A stretch of 34,171 nt of DNA from Anaerolineales bacterium UBA2181 (GCA_002328075.1 DCVT01000049.1:1-34171); one strand, 5' to 3'; shown: positions 1-8,408, numbered from the stretch's first letter. The notes: generated by a model from the sequence alone, not told the origin. Translations and numbers: made by a program.

Positions 1-2
1 TT

Positions 3-323
3 GTGTGCCTGTGGTGCGGGTATGCAGCCAACGCGGATGAGAACGCGGCCTCCAATATCGCTGAACGCCAGAGCGACGAGGAAATGAACTCGCTTTCCTT
101 CCGCGAAGTGGAGGCAGCGCTGGCGATCCGGTTCATGCGCGGTCTCCCGGATGCCCGTAGTGCATCCGCCGGGCTAGACACCTCGCCTGCCCAGGCAGGT
201 GGCGAGAGCTACCAAAGGTCAATCAGCCCGGTTCAAACACCCGTGCAATGGTTGGCTATAAAACGGGTAACCATTTCTCCCGAGGAGGTGTGTTGTGAAC
301 AGGCTGTGGCTAAGGCACTATGA
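3..323 (+). CDS. tnpB: TnpB (IS200/IS605 OrfB) C-terminal fragment, cut by window edge
   Basis: This is the last part of an RNA-guided nuclease of the IS200/IS605 family, which opens before the left edge. Residues CLWCGY form the second half of the TnpB zinc ribbon. They are followed by ADENAASNI, the conserved RuvC-III block whose Asp is catalytic in the family. After that the frame runs about 80 residues through low-similarity sequence and stops at 323, inside the start of the ligase gene (overlap of 29 bases). TnpB tails are commonly extended over the element's right end in this way. The upstream zinc-ribbon half and the RuvC-I and -II motifs are outside the window, so whether the gene is intact cannot be judged. 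Family call is firm; activity is unknown. Confidence 0.8.
   Translation: MCLWCGYAANADENAASNIAERQSDEEMNSLSFREVEAALAIRFMRGLPDARSASAGLDTSPAQAGGESYQRSISPVQTPVQWLAIKRVTISPEEVCCEQAVAKAL
160..236 (+). mobile_element. Probable right end / omega-RNA scaffold of the IS605-type element
   Basis: Within the tnpB tail, CTCGCC at 182-187 pairs with GGCGAG at 201-206. An inner TGCC (188-191) pairs with GGCA (194-197), giving a subterminal hairpin. A TTCAA motif follows at 232-236. IS200/IS605 elements carry a hairpin near the right end and the 3' end of tnpB overlaps the guide-RNA scaffold. The exact end of the element is inferred from hairpin plus TTCAA and is not proven. Confidence 0.4.
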
Positions 324-1977
324 CCCCCAAGTTCCGCCGACCTTAGATTACCCGCGCATGCCGCTTTATCGGTTCCTGGATGAGTCCGCCAGCGGTCATC
401 CGGAGCGGTCGTGTACGTGTTTCTTTGGCGCTCGTCTTACGTATGGGCGGATCAAAGAGCTTTCAGACCGATTGGCCATCGGCGCGCGCCAATTGGGGAT
501 CAGACCTGGTGATCGCGTAGCGCTTTTGCTGCCCAATTCGCCACAATTCGTGATCGCATATTATGGGCTGCTCAAGGCAGGTGCAGTGGTCGTCTCCTTG
601 AACCCGCTCTCCACGGAGCGCGAGCTGGCGTTTCAGATGACCGATTCAGAATGCGCGATGGCGATTACCATACCGCTGTTCCTCTCCAAATTGGCGTCGA
701 TTTGCCCAACGACCCCCGTTAAGAGCATCGTGTACAGCAGGCTGGCGGACTTCATGCCGGCGCCGATCAGCCTGGTGCAGGGTTATCGTGAGGGAAAGCT
801 CATCCGGACAGCCGGGACAAAGAGCGATGCTGCGTTTGTCGATCTCCGGGTATTGCTTCAATCCCAACCTGCGGTTGGCTGGCAGCCGGAGCCGGTTGAG
901 CCTGATGAAATGGCAGTCCTGATCTACAGCGGAGGTACCACTGGCGTGGCCAAGGGAATCATGCTGTCCCATTACAACCTGGTCGCCAACGCCCATCAGA
1001 TTGGCGTATGGGGCCAGATTACAGAACAGGACCGATTGTTGGCCGTGTTGCCGCTCTTCCACGGATACGGCATGAGTGTCAACCTGAACTCGGCGATTCG
1101 GGTGGGAGGCGAAATCACCCTGATTCCGCGCTTCAATGCGCGCGAAGTTGCCCGAGCGATTCAAAATAGACGACCCACGTTTTTCACCGGTGTGCCCACC
1201 ATGTTTGTAGCCCTGAGCAATCTGCCAGACATTGGAAAGTATGACCTGAGCAGTCTCCGGGGTATTTTCGTTGGAGCTGCGCCGTTGACCCGCGCTATCA
1301 AGGAACAATTCGAGGCCAAAACAGGTGGGCGCATGATTGAGGGGTATGGCCTGACAGAGGCAGTGACGGCCATCATGGCGAACCCCTACAAAGGAATGCA
1401 CAGAATAGGTAGCATCGGGATTCCGTTCTCTGATGTGGATGTCAGAATCATTGACCTGCAGGACGGACGGGATCTTGCGCCAGGGGAACAGGGTGAGATC
1501 GTGTTGCAGAGCCCGACGGTCATGCTGGGCTACTATAAAATGCCTCAGGAGACCAAGAATACCATTGTGGATGGCTGGCTGCATACGGGTGACATCGGCT
1601 ATATGGACGACGATGGCTATTTCTACATCACCGATCGCAAGAAAGACATTGTCAAAGTGGGTGGTTTCATTGTCTTTCCGCGCGAGGTGGATGAGGTGAT
1701 ATACCAGCACCCAAAGGTCAAGGAGGGGATTTCGGTGGGGATTCCGGACCCCTATCTGGGCGAGCGGATCAAGGCGTTTGTGGTGTTAAAGGATGGGGAA
1801 ACCGCTACCGCCGAGGAGATGATCGCCTACCTTAGGCAGAATCTGACTGGGTACAAGGTTCCATCGGCCGTCGAGTTTCGCGACGAGTTGCCCAAGAACA
1901 TGATTGGCAAAATCCTGCGGCGCGCGTTGCGCGAGGAGGAACTGGAGAAGGCAGGGCCAAACGCAAACACAGCATGA
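295..1977 (+). CDS. Long-chain acyl-CoA ligase (AMP-forming), FadD-like
   Basis: It activates a carboxylic acid, most likely a fatty acid, to an acyl-AMP and then to the CoA thioester in the cytoplasm. The ANL-superfamily signatures are all present in order: the P-loop YSGGTTGVAKG (about residue 211), GYGLTEA (about 353), HTGDIGYMDDDGY, the hinge DRKKDIVKVGG, and the C-terminal catalytic Lys in NMIGKILRR. The 560-residue length is normal for the family. The GTG start at 295 has a GAGGAGG ribosome site at 282-288 with 6-base spacing. It stands alone between the tnpB remnant and tRNA-Val. An acyl-CoA dehydrogenase lies 30 kb away in the window, so a beta-oxidation role is plausible but not shown. 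The substrate chain length cannot be read from the sequence. Confidence 0.9.
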   Translation: MNRLWLRHYDPQVPPTLDYPRMPLYRFLDESASGHPERSCTCFFGARLTYGRIKELSDRLAIGARQLGIRPGDRVALLLPNSPQFVIAYYGLLKAGAVVVSLNPLSTERELAFQMTDSECAMAITIPLFLSKLASICPTTPVKSIVYSRLADFMPAPISLVQGYREGKLIRTAGTKSDAAFVDLRVLLQSQPAVGWQPEPVEPDEMAVLIYSGGTTGVAKGIMLSHYNLVANAHQIGVWGQITEQDRLLAVLPLFHGYGMSVNLNSAIRVGGEITLIPRFNAREVARAIQNRRPTFFTGVPTMFVALSNLPDIGKYDLSSLRGIFVGAAPLTRAIKEQFEAKTGGRMIEGYGLTEAVTAIMANPYKGMHRIGSIGIPFSDVDVRIIDLQDGRDLAPGEQGEIVLQSPTVMLGYYKMPQETKNTIVDGWLHTGDIGYMDDDGYFYITDRKKDIVKVGGFIVFPREVDEVIYQHPKVKEGISVGIPDPYLGERIKAFVVLKDGETATAEEMIAYLRQNLTGYKVPSAVEFRDELPKNMIGKILRRALREEELEKAGPNANTA

Positions 1978-2262
1978 CAACGCGGTTGGGGGTCCGCAGC
2001 AACGACGCATGCCGTGCGGGCATATGTTGTCGCCAGGCCCGGACGCGGGCTGCCAGCGTAAACCCGCTAGGGCTGCCGGGCGGTGGCCTGATTTGCGCCC
2101 GTGTCCCGTCCGTATTCGCAGCATGATTCGTCTAGTGATCGGCTATATGCGGGCGGGTATCGTCAAGGCGCTGGTAATCTTGCTGGGTTCTGCGCCCACG
2201 AGCACAACGTTCGCGTCCCTCATGTGCTGTATAGGATGTCCTGGACACCGCACACTCGGCCT
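1978..2262. other. Intergenic stretch without a recognised gene
   Basis: Between the ligase stop and the tRNA promoter I see no frame with a ribosome site or family similarity. Short open frames here have no recognisable motif. Confidence 0.5.
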
Positions 2263-2291
2263 TTGACGGGGCAGAGGGCGTGAAGTATAAT
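2263..2291 (+). promoter_or_regulatory. Near-consensus sigma-70 promoter for tRNA-Val
   Basis: TTGACG at 2263-2268 and TATAAT at 2286-2291 are separated by exactly 17 bases. Predicted transcription start is near 2298, just ahead of the mature tRNA at 2302. It matches the consensus at 11 of 12 positions. Confidence 0.85.
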
Positions 2292-2301
2292 ACGCTGTGC
2301 C

Positions 2302-2375
2302 GGGCGGGTAGCTCAGTTGGTTAGAGCGCCTCCCTTACAAGGAGGAGGTCGCAGGTTCGAGTCCTGTCCTGCCCA
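2302..2375 (+). tRNA. tRNA-Val (anticodon UAC)
   Basis: A full cloverleaf can be drawn. The acceptor stem is 2302-2308 with 2368-2374 (one G-T pair), and the D arm is GCTC/GAGC. The anticodon stem CCTCC/GGAGG encloses CTTACAA, with anticodon TAC at 2336-2338. The T arm GCAGG/CCTGT encloses TTCGAGT, and the discriminator is A2375. CCA is not encoded (TCT follows). Anticodon UAC reads GUA and other Val codons. Confidence 0.97.
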
Positions 2376-2402
2376 TCTGGCCGGTCAAGAAGAGGTAGAT
2401 TG

Positions 2403-2654
2403 ATGGCAAAACGATCAACGCGACGCCGACGCAATACGTCCCAGAAATTGGCACAGGTTCTGGGGGTGATTATCGCGCTGAGCATGGTGCTGTTTCTAAT
2501 TGCCCCACTTTTCACCGCGGGAACCACGCCAAGCAACCCCACCGCGACCCCCCCAGCGCCGACGCGAACCCCTACGCCCGGGCCGACAGCGACTGTTGTT
2601 CCCTCGGCCACACCCGGGGCAGCCATCGCACCCACGCCTACCACTGCCAACTGA
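2403..2654 (+). CDS. Small membrane-anchored Pro/Thr-rich protein
   Basis: This 83-residue protein has an Arg-rich cytoplasmic N-terminus (RSTRRRR), one strong transmembrane segment (about residues 18-38) and a Pro/Thr/Ala-rich low-complexity tail with TPTPGPT-like repeats. By the positive-inside rule the tail lies outside the membrane. The ATG at 2403 follows a purine-rich AGAGGT and lies only 27 bases after the tRNA, so it is probably transcribed from the same strong promoter. Similar short anchored peptides occur widely in Chloroflexota, but I know no function. No catalytic motif is visible. Confidence 0.65.
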   Translation: MAKRSTRRRRNTSQKLAQVLGVIIALSMVLFLIAPLFTAGTTPSNPTATPPAPTRTPTPGPTATVVPSATPGAAIAPTPTTAN

Positions 2655-2667
2655 TCTCGTGGAAAAG

Positions 2668-2697
2668 CAAAAAAGGCCGGTCGGAACGAGAACCGGC
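2668..2697 (-). terminator. Rho-independent terminator between convergent genes
   Basis: GCCGGT (2676-2681) pairs with ACCGGC (2692-2697) across a 10-base loop. Read leftward, the hairpin is followed by a run of T (AAAAAA at 2669-2674 on the + strand), so it is a good terminator for the leftward gene ending at 2703. It may also stop the rightward tRNA transcript. Confidence 0.6.
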
Positions 2698-2702
2698 TCT
2701 GT

Positions 2703-3521
2703 TTACAGCAACACAATGATGAGGGCTGCCAGAAAAGCCGTCGTGCCTAACTCGAGCGCTGACCGCGGGCCAAGGCGCTCCTGAACTGCCATTTGTACGA
2801 CGCCAGTGGCCAGGTAGAACACCAGCAGCAAGAGAAGGGATGCGGGCAGTACTGCCAACCGACAGTAGCCCAGCACCCACACTGTCTGCGCCATCACGAG
2901 ACCAACAACGCCACCGTTCAGGGCAAGCCACCGGAACCGTCGGCCGGTCTGCCAATGGAGGCGTATGGCGAGCAGGCCGCATCCGACCAGAACCGCCGGG
3001 CCTGAAAGCAGAAACCGGGCGCCGGTCCCTTGGATCATGAACAGCAGGCCGAGCGCCAACGCGTACACCATGCATGCACCCGCCAGTTGGGTCGAGGGTC
3101 GGGCCAGGAAGTCCGGGACCACCGTTTTGTACTCGTGGGTAGTCACATAACCCAAGGCAATGAGTCCGATGGCCATGGCAACCAACCACGTCTCGGTGTT
3201 CTGGAACGTAGCTAACCAGCGCCCGATCAGCAGGGCGGTGAGTGCAGGAAGGATCCAGTTAACAAAGGTGCTGCGTGCGCGGCATTGGCAGCACAGAGGA
3301 TGGCTGAGAAGCACCGAGTGAGTGCCGGTGACAACCAGAGCAATGACAAACGCTGTGGTCAACCAATAAGTGTTGAGCTCTATTCCCACTGGGGTGCCCA
3401 GTGCCTGCACTCCGAATAGCCGGCCGGGCAATTCGATCACTCGGCTGAGGAAGAAACCTACCGCCGCACCCGCCAAAAGTACGCTCAACCGATCCCGAAA
3501 GACCTCCGGTTGGTCGCTCAT
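2703..3521 (-). CDS. Polytopic membrane protein of unknown function
   Basis: This 272-residue hydrophobic protein has about eight predicted membrane-spanning segments, spaced evenly from residue 12 to the C-terminus, and ends in a hydrophobic helix. The ATG at 3521 begins MSDQPEVFRDRLSVLLAG. The open frame continues 45 codons further upstream, but that part overlaps the divergent gene and looks non-coding. A short loop contains CCQC, possibly a metal or disulfide site. I recognise no transporter, enzyme or sensor signature. It is divergent from the prepilin-peptidase-like gene with a short spacer, and a terminator hairpin follows its stop. Confidence 0.65.
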   Translation of the reverse strand: MSDQPEVFRDRLSVLLAGAAVGFFLSRVIELPGRLFGVQALGTPVGIELNTYWLTTAFVIALVVTGTHSVLLSHPLCCQCRARSTFVNWILPALTALLIGRWLATFQNTETWLVAMAIGLIALGYVTTHEYKTVVPDFLARPSTQLAGACMVYALALGLLFMIQGTGARFLLSGPAVLVGCGLLAIRLHWQTGRRFRWLALNGGVVGLVMAQTVWVLGYCRLAVLPASLLLLLVFYLATGVVQMAVQERLGPRSALELGTTAFLAALIIVLL

Positions 3522-3602
3522 GCTTGGGATTGTAGCAGCGAGGGGGTGGTTGTCAACCGAAGAGGGTGTGCGCTCCTGGTCAACGAGCCGGCCGATGCTA
3601 TA

Positions 3603-4394
3603 ATGATCCCGGTTCGCGCGCATCGGCCCGAAGGGCAGGGAGGTCGGTTGTTCCATTGGTTGTTAGCGATTCCGGTTGGTCTCGTCTTGGGTAGCATGAT
3701 CAATGTGTTGGCGGATGATCTTCCGCATCATCGCCGCCCACAGTGGCCGCATTGTGTGGCCTGCCAGCACGCATTCGGCCTGATGGGATGGTCGGGGTTG
3801 GGGCGCAATCTAACAAACGCGGGCCGGTGTCCTGCCTGCGCTCACGTTGATGGCTGGCGGCCGGTTTTGGTGGAATTGGGCATGGCACTCACACTGGTGC
3901 TGCTCTGGACAAGGCCGGGCGTGCCGCCGGAAGTCCAGGCGATCCAGTCGATCTTTTTCGGAATATTCCTGTTGGTGTTGGTAATTGACCTTGAACACCG
4001 CCTGATCCTTCACGTGGTGACGCTTCCCGCTCTGGCTATCGCTCTTCTGACTAGTCGGGTCACGGCGACGCCAGCGTCAGCAGCCATTGGCGCCGCCATC
4101 GCGTTTTGCACCTTTCTCGGCATCTATCTGGTCGGCGCCATGGTGTATGGCTCCGGGGCCATGGGTTTCGGCGACGTGACCCTGGCGACTTTTATCGGTG
4201 CGGCCACGGGGTTCCCTTTGGTGGTCGTGGCTCTGCTGGCCGGCATGATGACAGGGGGCGTCGTGTCTTTCGTCCTGGTCGTGACCAGGCTGCGCCGATT
4301 GCGGAGCAAGGTGCCGTACGGGCCGTTTCTGTTGGTGGGAGCAGCAGTGGCGCTCCTGTGGGGCCAACAGATCGTCAACTGGTATCTGAATTGA
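3603..4394 (+). CDS. Prepilin-type peptidase (A24 aspartic membrane protease)
   Basis: The family cleaves, and often N-methylates, type IV prepilins at the inner membrane. Visible hallmarks are the N-terminal GSMINVLADDLP block, two CxxC pairs of the cytoplasmic zinc motif (CVAC, CPAC), and both catalytic Asp regions (VIDLEHR and MGFGDVTLA), followed by hydrophobic helices. From ATG 3603 the length is 263 residues, normal for a bifunctional enzyme. The start is uncertain. A TATAAT lies at 3599-3604 over this ATG, while an in-frame TTG at 3648 has GGGAGG (3638-3643) just upstream and would begin right at the first membrane helix. No pilin genes are visible nearby, so the substrate is unknown. 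It ends 38 bases from the convergent CBS gene. Confidence 0.85.
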   Translation: MIPVRAHRPEGQGGRLFHWLLAIPVGLVLGSMINVLADDLPHHRRPQWPHCVACQHAFGLMGWSGLGRNLTNAGRCPACAHVDGWRPVLVELGMALTLVLLWTRPGVPPEVQAIQSIFFGIFLLVLVIDLEHRLILHVVTLPALAIALLTSRVTATPASAAIGAAIAFCTFLGIYLVGAMVYGSGAMGFGDVTLATFIGAATGFPLVVVALLAGMMTGGVVSFVLVVTRLRRLRSKVPYGPFLLVGAAVALLWGQQIVNWYLN

Positions 4395-4431
4395 TGGAAG
4401 TTGGGCCGGGTCAGCAAATGGAGGAACCAGG

Positions 4432-5751
4432 CTATTGCCGGATGGGTGGACGTTTTGCCTGATCCATTCCGCGAACCCGTTTTACCCGTTTACGGTCCAT
4501 TTCCAACACGTCAAAGCGCCAACCGCCGGTTTGGAACGAATCACCTTCGATAGGAATGCGGCCCAGAACCGACATGACCAAACCGCCCAGCGTGTTGTAC
4601 GCAGAGGTAGCCTCTGGGGGTAGTTGCGCCAAGCCCAAGAGATCGCGCAATTCGTAAAGCGGTAGTCGTCCGTCCAGTAACCAGGATCCGTCTGGTTGGC
4701 GAACGGACTCGGGATGATCCATCAGATCCGGTGTCGGCAGGTCTCCCACCAAGGCTTCCACGATTTCTGTGAGTGTGACCATGCCCACCAGTCCACCATG
4801 TTCATCAATCACCAGCGCCATCTGTTCTCCGGTCTGTTTGAATAGATCCAGCAGCTGGAGGGCGGATTGGCTCTCCGGCACGAACAGAGGTGGCCTGACC
4901 AACGCCTTCAGGTCGAGCGCATGTCCTCCCAGCAGGCTGGCCAGCACATTGCGTCCACGCACGATGCCGAGCACGTTGTCCGGGCTGGCCTCGGCCACTG
5001 GGAAGTAGACGTGCCGACTGTTGCTGATGATGTTGATGACGGTCTCCGGCGGAGCCTGCGTGTCCAGCCAGACGATCTCTGTTCGCGGCGTAACCAGGGC
5101 CCCGACGCGAAGATCATCCAGTTGAAAGACGCCTTCGATCATATCCTGCTCCGCCGGTTCAAACACACCGGCTGTTTCACCCTGTCGGAGGAGGATCTTG
5201 ATCTCCTCCACGGTAATCGGCGGCTCATGACCTGGCCGGACCCCAAGGAGGCGAATAATCAAATCGGTTGAGGCGGTGAGCAGACGGACCACCGGGTTCA
5301 AGATGGTGGACAGCAGTTGCAGAGGTCGGGCGATGGCGGCTGCTACCCGTTCAGGGTTAGTCAACGCGAGGCGTTTGGGAACCAGCTCTCCGATCACCAG
5401 GGAAAGGTACGTGATGATCAAGACGACCAATCCCAGCGAGACAGCCTTGGCATAGGGCGCGATCCACGATATCCTGGTCAACCAGAGGGCCAACGCCTCT
5501 GCAATGGTCGCACCACTCAAGGCACCGGCAAGAATTCCGATCAACGTGATGCCGATCTGCACCGTGGAGAGAAATCGGGTCGGTTTGGCCGCCAATTCGA
5601 GCGCAACTCGGGCGCCGGGGTTGCCTTCTGCTGCCCGCTGCTCGAGTCGAATGCGGCGCGCCGAGACCACTGCGATCTCGGCTAGTGCCAGCACGCCGTT
5701 GGAAACGATCAGGAGCAGGACCAGCAGGATCTCTACCCATACTGCCGACAC
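4432..5751 (-). CDS. CNNM/CorC-HlyC family CBS-domain membrane protein
   Basis: Proteins of this family are thought to move or regulate Mg2+/Co2+ at the cytoplasmic membrane; the hemolysin label is historical. Domain order from the GTG at 5751: an N-terminal DUF21/CNNM membrane domain (about residues 1-190, with LALAEIAVVSARR and GELVPKRLAL), a pair of CBS motifs (about 210-335, with MVTPRTEI-like ALVTPRTEIV and VIDEHGGLVGMVTLTEI), then the C-terminal CorC_HlyC transporter-associated domain (about 350-430, SAYNTLGGLV and GGWRFDVLEMD). Length 439 is usual. The GTG start is preferred because it sits at the first membrane helix with AGGTGA ahead of it. The frame remains open upstream to 5937, so a longer form is possible. 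Confidence 0.87.
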   Translation of the reverse strand: MSAVWVEILLVLLLIVSNGVLALAEIAVVSARRIRLEQRAAEGNPGARVALELAAKPTRFLSTVQIGITLIGILAGALSGATIAEALALWLTRISWIAPYAKAVSLGLVVLIITYLSLVIGELVPKRLALTNPERVAAAIARPLQLLSTILNPVVRLLTASTDLIIRLLGVRPGHEPPITVEEIKILLRQGETAGVFEPAEQDMIEGVFQLDDLRVGALVTPRTEIVWLDTQAPPETVINIISNSRHVYFPVAEASPDNVLGIVRGRNVLASLLGGHALDLKALVRPPLFVPESQSALQLLDLFKQTGEQMALVIDEHGGLVGMVTLTEIVEALVGDLPTPDLMDHPESVRQPDGSWLLDGRLPLYELRDLLGLAQLPPEATSAYNTLGGLVMSVLGRIPIEGDSFQTGGWRFDVLEMDRKRVKRVRGMDQAKRPPIRQ

Positions 5752-5952
5752 GAGATCACCTATCCTCCAGTTGAAGCTGGCAATTGGTTGGCGGGGCGTC
5801 CGCGACGGCATGCTCGGCCGTCGGGTCGTCGCTGCAAGCGAACTGCGGCGCGAGCATGATACAGGTTGCTGCCATCCTACCAGGTCCCGTGCGGACGGGT
5901 CTGCCTTGCCCCGCCAAGGGAGGGGCCAATCTCCCAAAGAGCAACGATTCGG

Positions 5953-6966
5953 CTAATTGACGCATGCTCCGCCTGTCAGAGACGGCAGCGTTGTTCCGAG
6001 CCCAAGTGCTCTGGCCTTGCCCAGCGCCAGGCACGCAATGGCAGCGTCCTGGACACCAACGCCCGTCAGGTCGCAGAGCGTGATCTGGGTTTTCGATGTC
6101 CGGCCGGGAATCCGGCCCAGAATCAGGTCGCCCAGTTCACCGGTCACGTCGTCGTCCGAAATCAGGCCGGCCTCCACCGCATGGTGAATCTCGCCCAGAC
6201 GGAGACATTGGCGCAAATGGTCGGCTATAATGATCTCAGCCCGGGAGAACACCTGAACCTCCAATTCCTGTTTTTCGGGTGAATCCGATCCCACAGCAGT
6301 TATGTGTACTCCTCGGGGCAGCCAGGCGGCGGGGAAGAGCGGCTGGCGACTGGGCGTGGCGGTTATCACCAGATCAGTCTGCAGCAATGCTGCTTCGACG
6401 CTGGGAGCAACCGTAACGTCCAGGTCAAGTTCGGCCGTCATCTCGCGGGCGAACCTGTCCGCATGGATGGGGTTCCGGCTCCACACGGCGACGCGCCCGC
6501 GCAGCTGGCGTACAGCTGCGACCGACCGTAGTTGAAAACGAGCTTGGGTTCCCGAGCCAAACACCGTGACTTTGTCAAGAACCGGATTGGCGAGGTACCG
6601 CGCGGCGACTCCACCGGCCGCCCCGGTGCGCAGGTCTGTGAGGTATCCGTTGTCCTGGAGCAGCGCGGCTGGGAAACCGGTCACGGCGTCCAGCGCGATC
6701 ATCAGCCCCGAACCGGAGGGCAGCCCAAGAGCCGGATTCTGCCAGAAGCCGGTCGCCACTTTCAATACGACGTACTCTAGTCCTTTGTAATGAGCTCCCT
6801 TCACGTGTACTTCGCCGTCGACCTCTGGAATCTGGAGGCCGATGACGTCCGGGAGCTGGGCGTCGCCACGGGCCAGTGCTGTGAAGGCTTGCTCCATCGC
6901 AGCGATGGCTTCGGTCATGGAGATCAGCGGCCGGATCTCGGATTCAGTCAACACCAGAAGGGACAT
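5953..6966 (-). CDS. Ornithine cyclodeaminase / mu-crystallin family NAD(P)-dependent enzyme
   Basis: Family members act on amino or imino acids: ornithine to proline, alanine dehydrogenase, or reduction of cyclic imines and ketimines. Visible features are the N-terminal substrate region (GLPSGSGLMIALD), the dinucleotide-binding GSGTQARFQL (about residue 137), the VGSDSPEKQEL block that carries the conserved acidic residue of the family, and DLTGVGVQDAAIA near the C-terminus. The 337-residue length is normal. It lies 16 bases downstream of the aminotransferase in the same direction and is surely co-transcribed with it. That pairing suggests interconversion of an amino acid and its cyclic or keto form. 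The family is certain; the exact reaction is not. Confidence 0.9.
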   Translation of the reverse strand: MSLLVLTESEIRPLISMTEAIAAMEQAFTALARGDAQLPDVIGLQIPEVDGEVHVKGAHYKGLEYVVLKVATGFWQNPALGLPSGSGLMIALDAVTGFPAALLQDNGYLTDLRTGAAGGVAARYLANPVLDKVTVFGSGTQARFQLRSVAAVRQLRGRVAVWSRNPIHADRFAREMTAELDLDVTVAPSVEAALLQTDLVITATPSRQPLFPAAWLPRGVHITAVGSDSPEKQELEVQVFSRAEIIIADHLRQCLRLGEIHHAVEAGLISDDDVTGELGDLILGRIPGRTSKTQITLCDLTGVGVQDAAIACLALGKARALGLGTTLPSLTGGACVN

Positions 6967-6982
6967 CAGCTATCCGCCTTTG

Positions 6983-8110
6983 TTATCCCGACGCCAGGTT
7001 TGTGATCAATTCGTGAATGCGGCCTAGTCCCGCCTGCAGATAAGCCGACGGTGGCCCAAAGCTGATGCGCAGGTGATGATCCAGGCCAAAGTGGTCGCCG
7101 GGCACAACGAGAACGCTCTTTTCCTTTCGCAGCCGCTCAACCAGAGCAGTGGAATTGATGGGTAGGTGATAACGCACAAACGCGATTGCGGCTGCCTGGG
7201 GAGGAACCACGTCCAGAATGCCATCGTGTGTATTGATCCATGCGTCGAGCAGGGCATAACCCTGACGGACACAAGCCCGCGTCCTTTGGATCAGCCTGAT
7301 CCTGGTCGTCGGTGTGAGGGCCAGGGTGGCCAATTTGTTGGCCAGCATCGTGGCCGATATGGTCGTATATTCGTGGCGCCGCCAGACCTCACCTGCGGTC
7401 CCCGCCGGGCACACCACCCAGCCAATGCGCAAACCGGGCAGCCCGTATGCCTTACTGAGGCTATTGATCGCCAATACCTTGTCGTAGCGGCCCCAAAAAG
7501 AGGGGGTCTGCACGTCGGCCATTCGCTCGGCGCCGCTGTAGACTTCATCTGCCAGGATCCAGGCACCGACCCGGTCGGCTGCCGCGACAATGGCATCCAT
7601 CTCGGCTGCGCTCAAGATATACCCGGTCGGGTTATTGGGGTTGCAGATTGCGATCAGTTTTGTCCGGTTGGTGACTGCTTGCCGCAGCTGCTCCAGATCT
7701 GGTTTCCAGCCGCAGGCCTCATCCAGGTTGAAGGTCTTGACGCAAAGGCCAGCGTTGTACGCCAATCCCCAAATCTGCATGTAGTTCGGCAGCATCATGA
7801 CCATTTCGTCACCAGCCGCCAAGAGGGTTTGCAGCGTGACAAAGTTGGCCTCGGCCGCGCCGACGGTGACCAGCACCTGGTCAGCGGTGGCTCCCGGGTA
7901 CAGGGAGGCAATACGCTCGCGCAATTCGATCAGCCCGTTAGCTTGGGGGTAATTCAACTCGGTTGCGAGCAACTGATGGACCAACTCAGGCTCGTCTACC
8001 AGATCGGCCAGCCTGAGAGGATGGACGCCGCTTTCAGAGAGATTGTACTGGACGGTGTTTTCCCACTGGGACATCATGGCTTCCATCTCGAACGGCTGGA
8101 ATTTGATCAT
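6983..8110 (-). CDS. Class I/II PLP-dependent aminotransferase
   Basis: This fold-type I aminotransferase is 375 residues long. PLP-site residues are visible: NPNNPTG (157-163), the Asp/Tyr block ADEVYSG (187-193), and the Schiff-base Lys220 in NSLSKAYGLPGLRIGW. The C-terminal Arg that binds the alpha-carboxylate is probably in LRISFG. The N-terminal SQWENTVQYNLSESGVHPL is distinctive; similar starts occur in the subgroup that includes capreomycidine-synthase-like enzymes, but I recall this only loosely. The ATG at 8110 has AAAGGAG with 9-base spacing. It is the first gene of a two-gene operon with the ornithine-cyclodeaminase-like enzyme, with an extended -10 promoter just upstream. Substrate is not deducible. 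Confidence 0.88.
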   Translation of the reverse strand: MIKFQPFEMEAMMSQWENTVQYNLSESGVHPLRLADLVDEPELVHQLLATELNYPQANGLIELRERIASLYPGATADQVLVTVGAAEANFVTLQTLLAAGDEMVMMLPNYMQIWGLAYNAGLCVKTFNLDEACGWKPDLEQLRQAVTNRTKLIAICNPNNPTGYILSAAEMDAIVAAADRVGAWILADEVYSGAERMADVQTPSFWGRYDKVLAINSLSKAYGLPGLRIGWVVCPAGTAGEVWRRHEYTTISATMLANKLATLALTPTTRIRLIQRTRACVRQGYALLDAWINTHDGILDVVPPQAAAIAFVRYHLPINSTALVERLRKEKSVLVVPGDHFGLDHHLRISFGPPSAYLQAGLGRIHELITNLASG

Positions 8111-8142
8111 GGTTACTGACTCCTTTGGTGTTGCACGGTGTC

Positions 8143-8151
8143 ATTATATCA
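8143..8151 (-). promoter_or_regulatory. Extended -10 promoter for the aminotransferase operon
   Basis: Read leftward the sequence is TGATATAAT, a TGn-extended -10 box with a perfect TATAAT. The -35 region is poor, as expected for extended -10 promoters. Predicted start is near 8136, giving a leader of about 25 bases with the AAAGGAG site. Confidence 0.6.
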
Positions 8152-8243
8152 GGTATGGCCGGAGGCGGGCCAATGTGCAGCGGCCGTTGCGGATGGGAGC
8201 CGCCTATCCATAGCGGACAATCGGTTTCGGAATAGGGCCAGAT

Positions 8244-8271
8244 TTGCACTATCCAAACCAGCGGCTACAAT
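8244..8271 (+). promoter_or_regulatory. Sigma-70 promoter for the isomerase-like gene
   Basis: TTGCAC (8244-8249) and TACAAT (8266-8271) are 16 bases apart. Predicted start near 8278 leaves a leader of roughly 130 bases before the GTG at 8409. Confidence 0.55.
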
Positions 8272-8408
8272 AACCCGCGTCGCGGACAGCGCAGGTTCTC
8301 GGTTTGGGCCCGAGTCGAGTGGAATGAACCCGAGCCAGAACACAAGGCTGCCGCCACCGATCATCCACTGGTTTTTGAACCGGTGATCAGCCCATCAAGG
8401 AGGTCGTG

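Noticed and set aside
646..1710. Long 354-codon leftward frame opposite the acyl-CoA ligase
   Set aside because: It is the antisense shadow of a clear ligase gene, with no family motif and no ribosome site.
8149..8364. 71-codon leftward frame in the divergent region before the isomerase
   Set aside because: It covers two promoters and has no ribosome site or motif.
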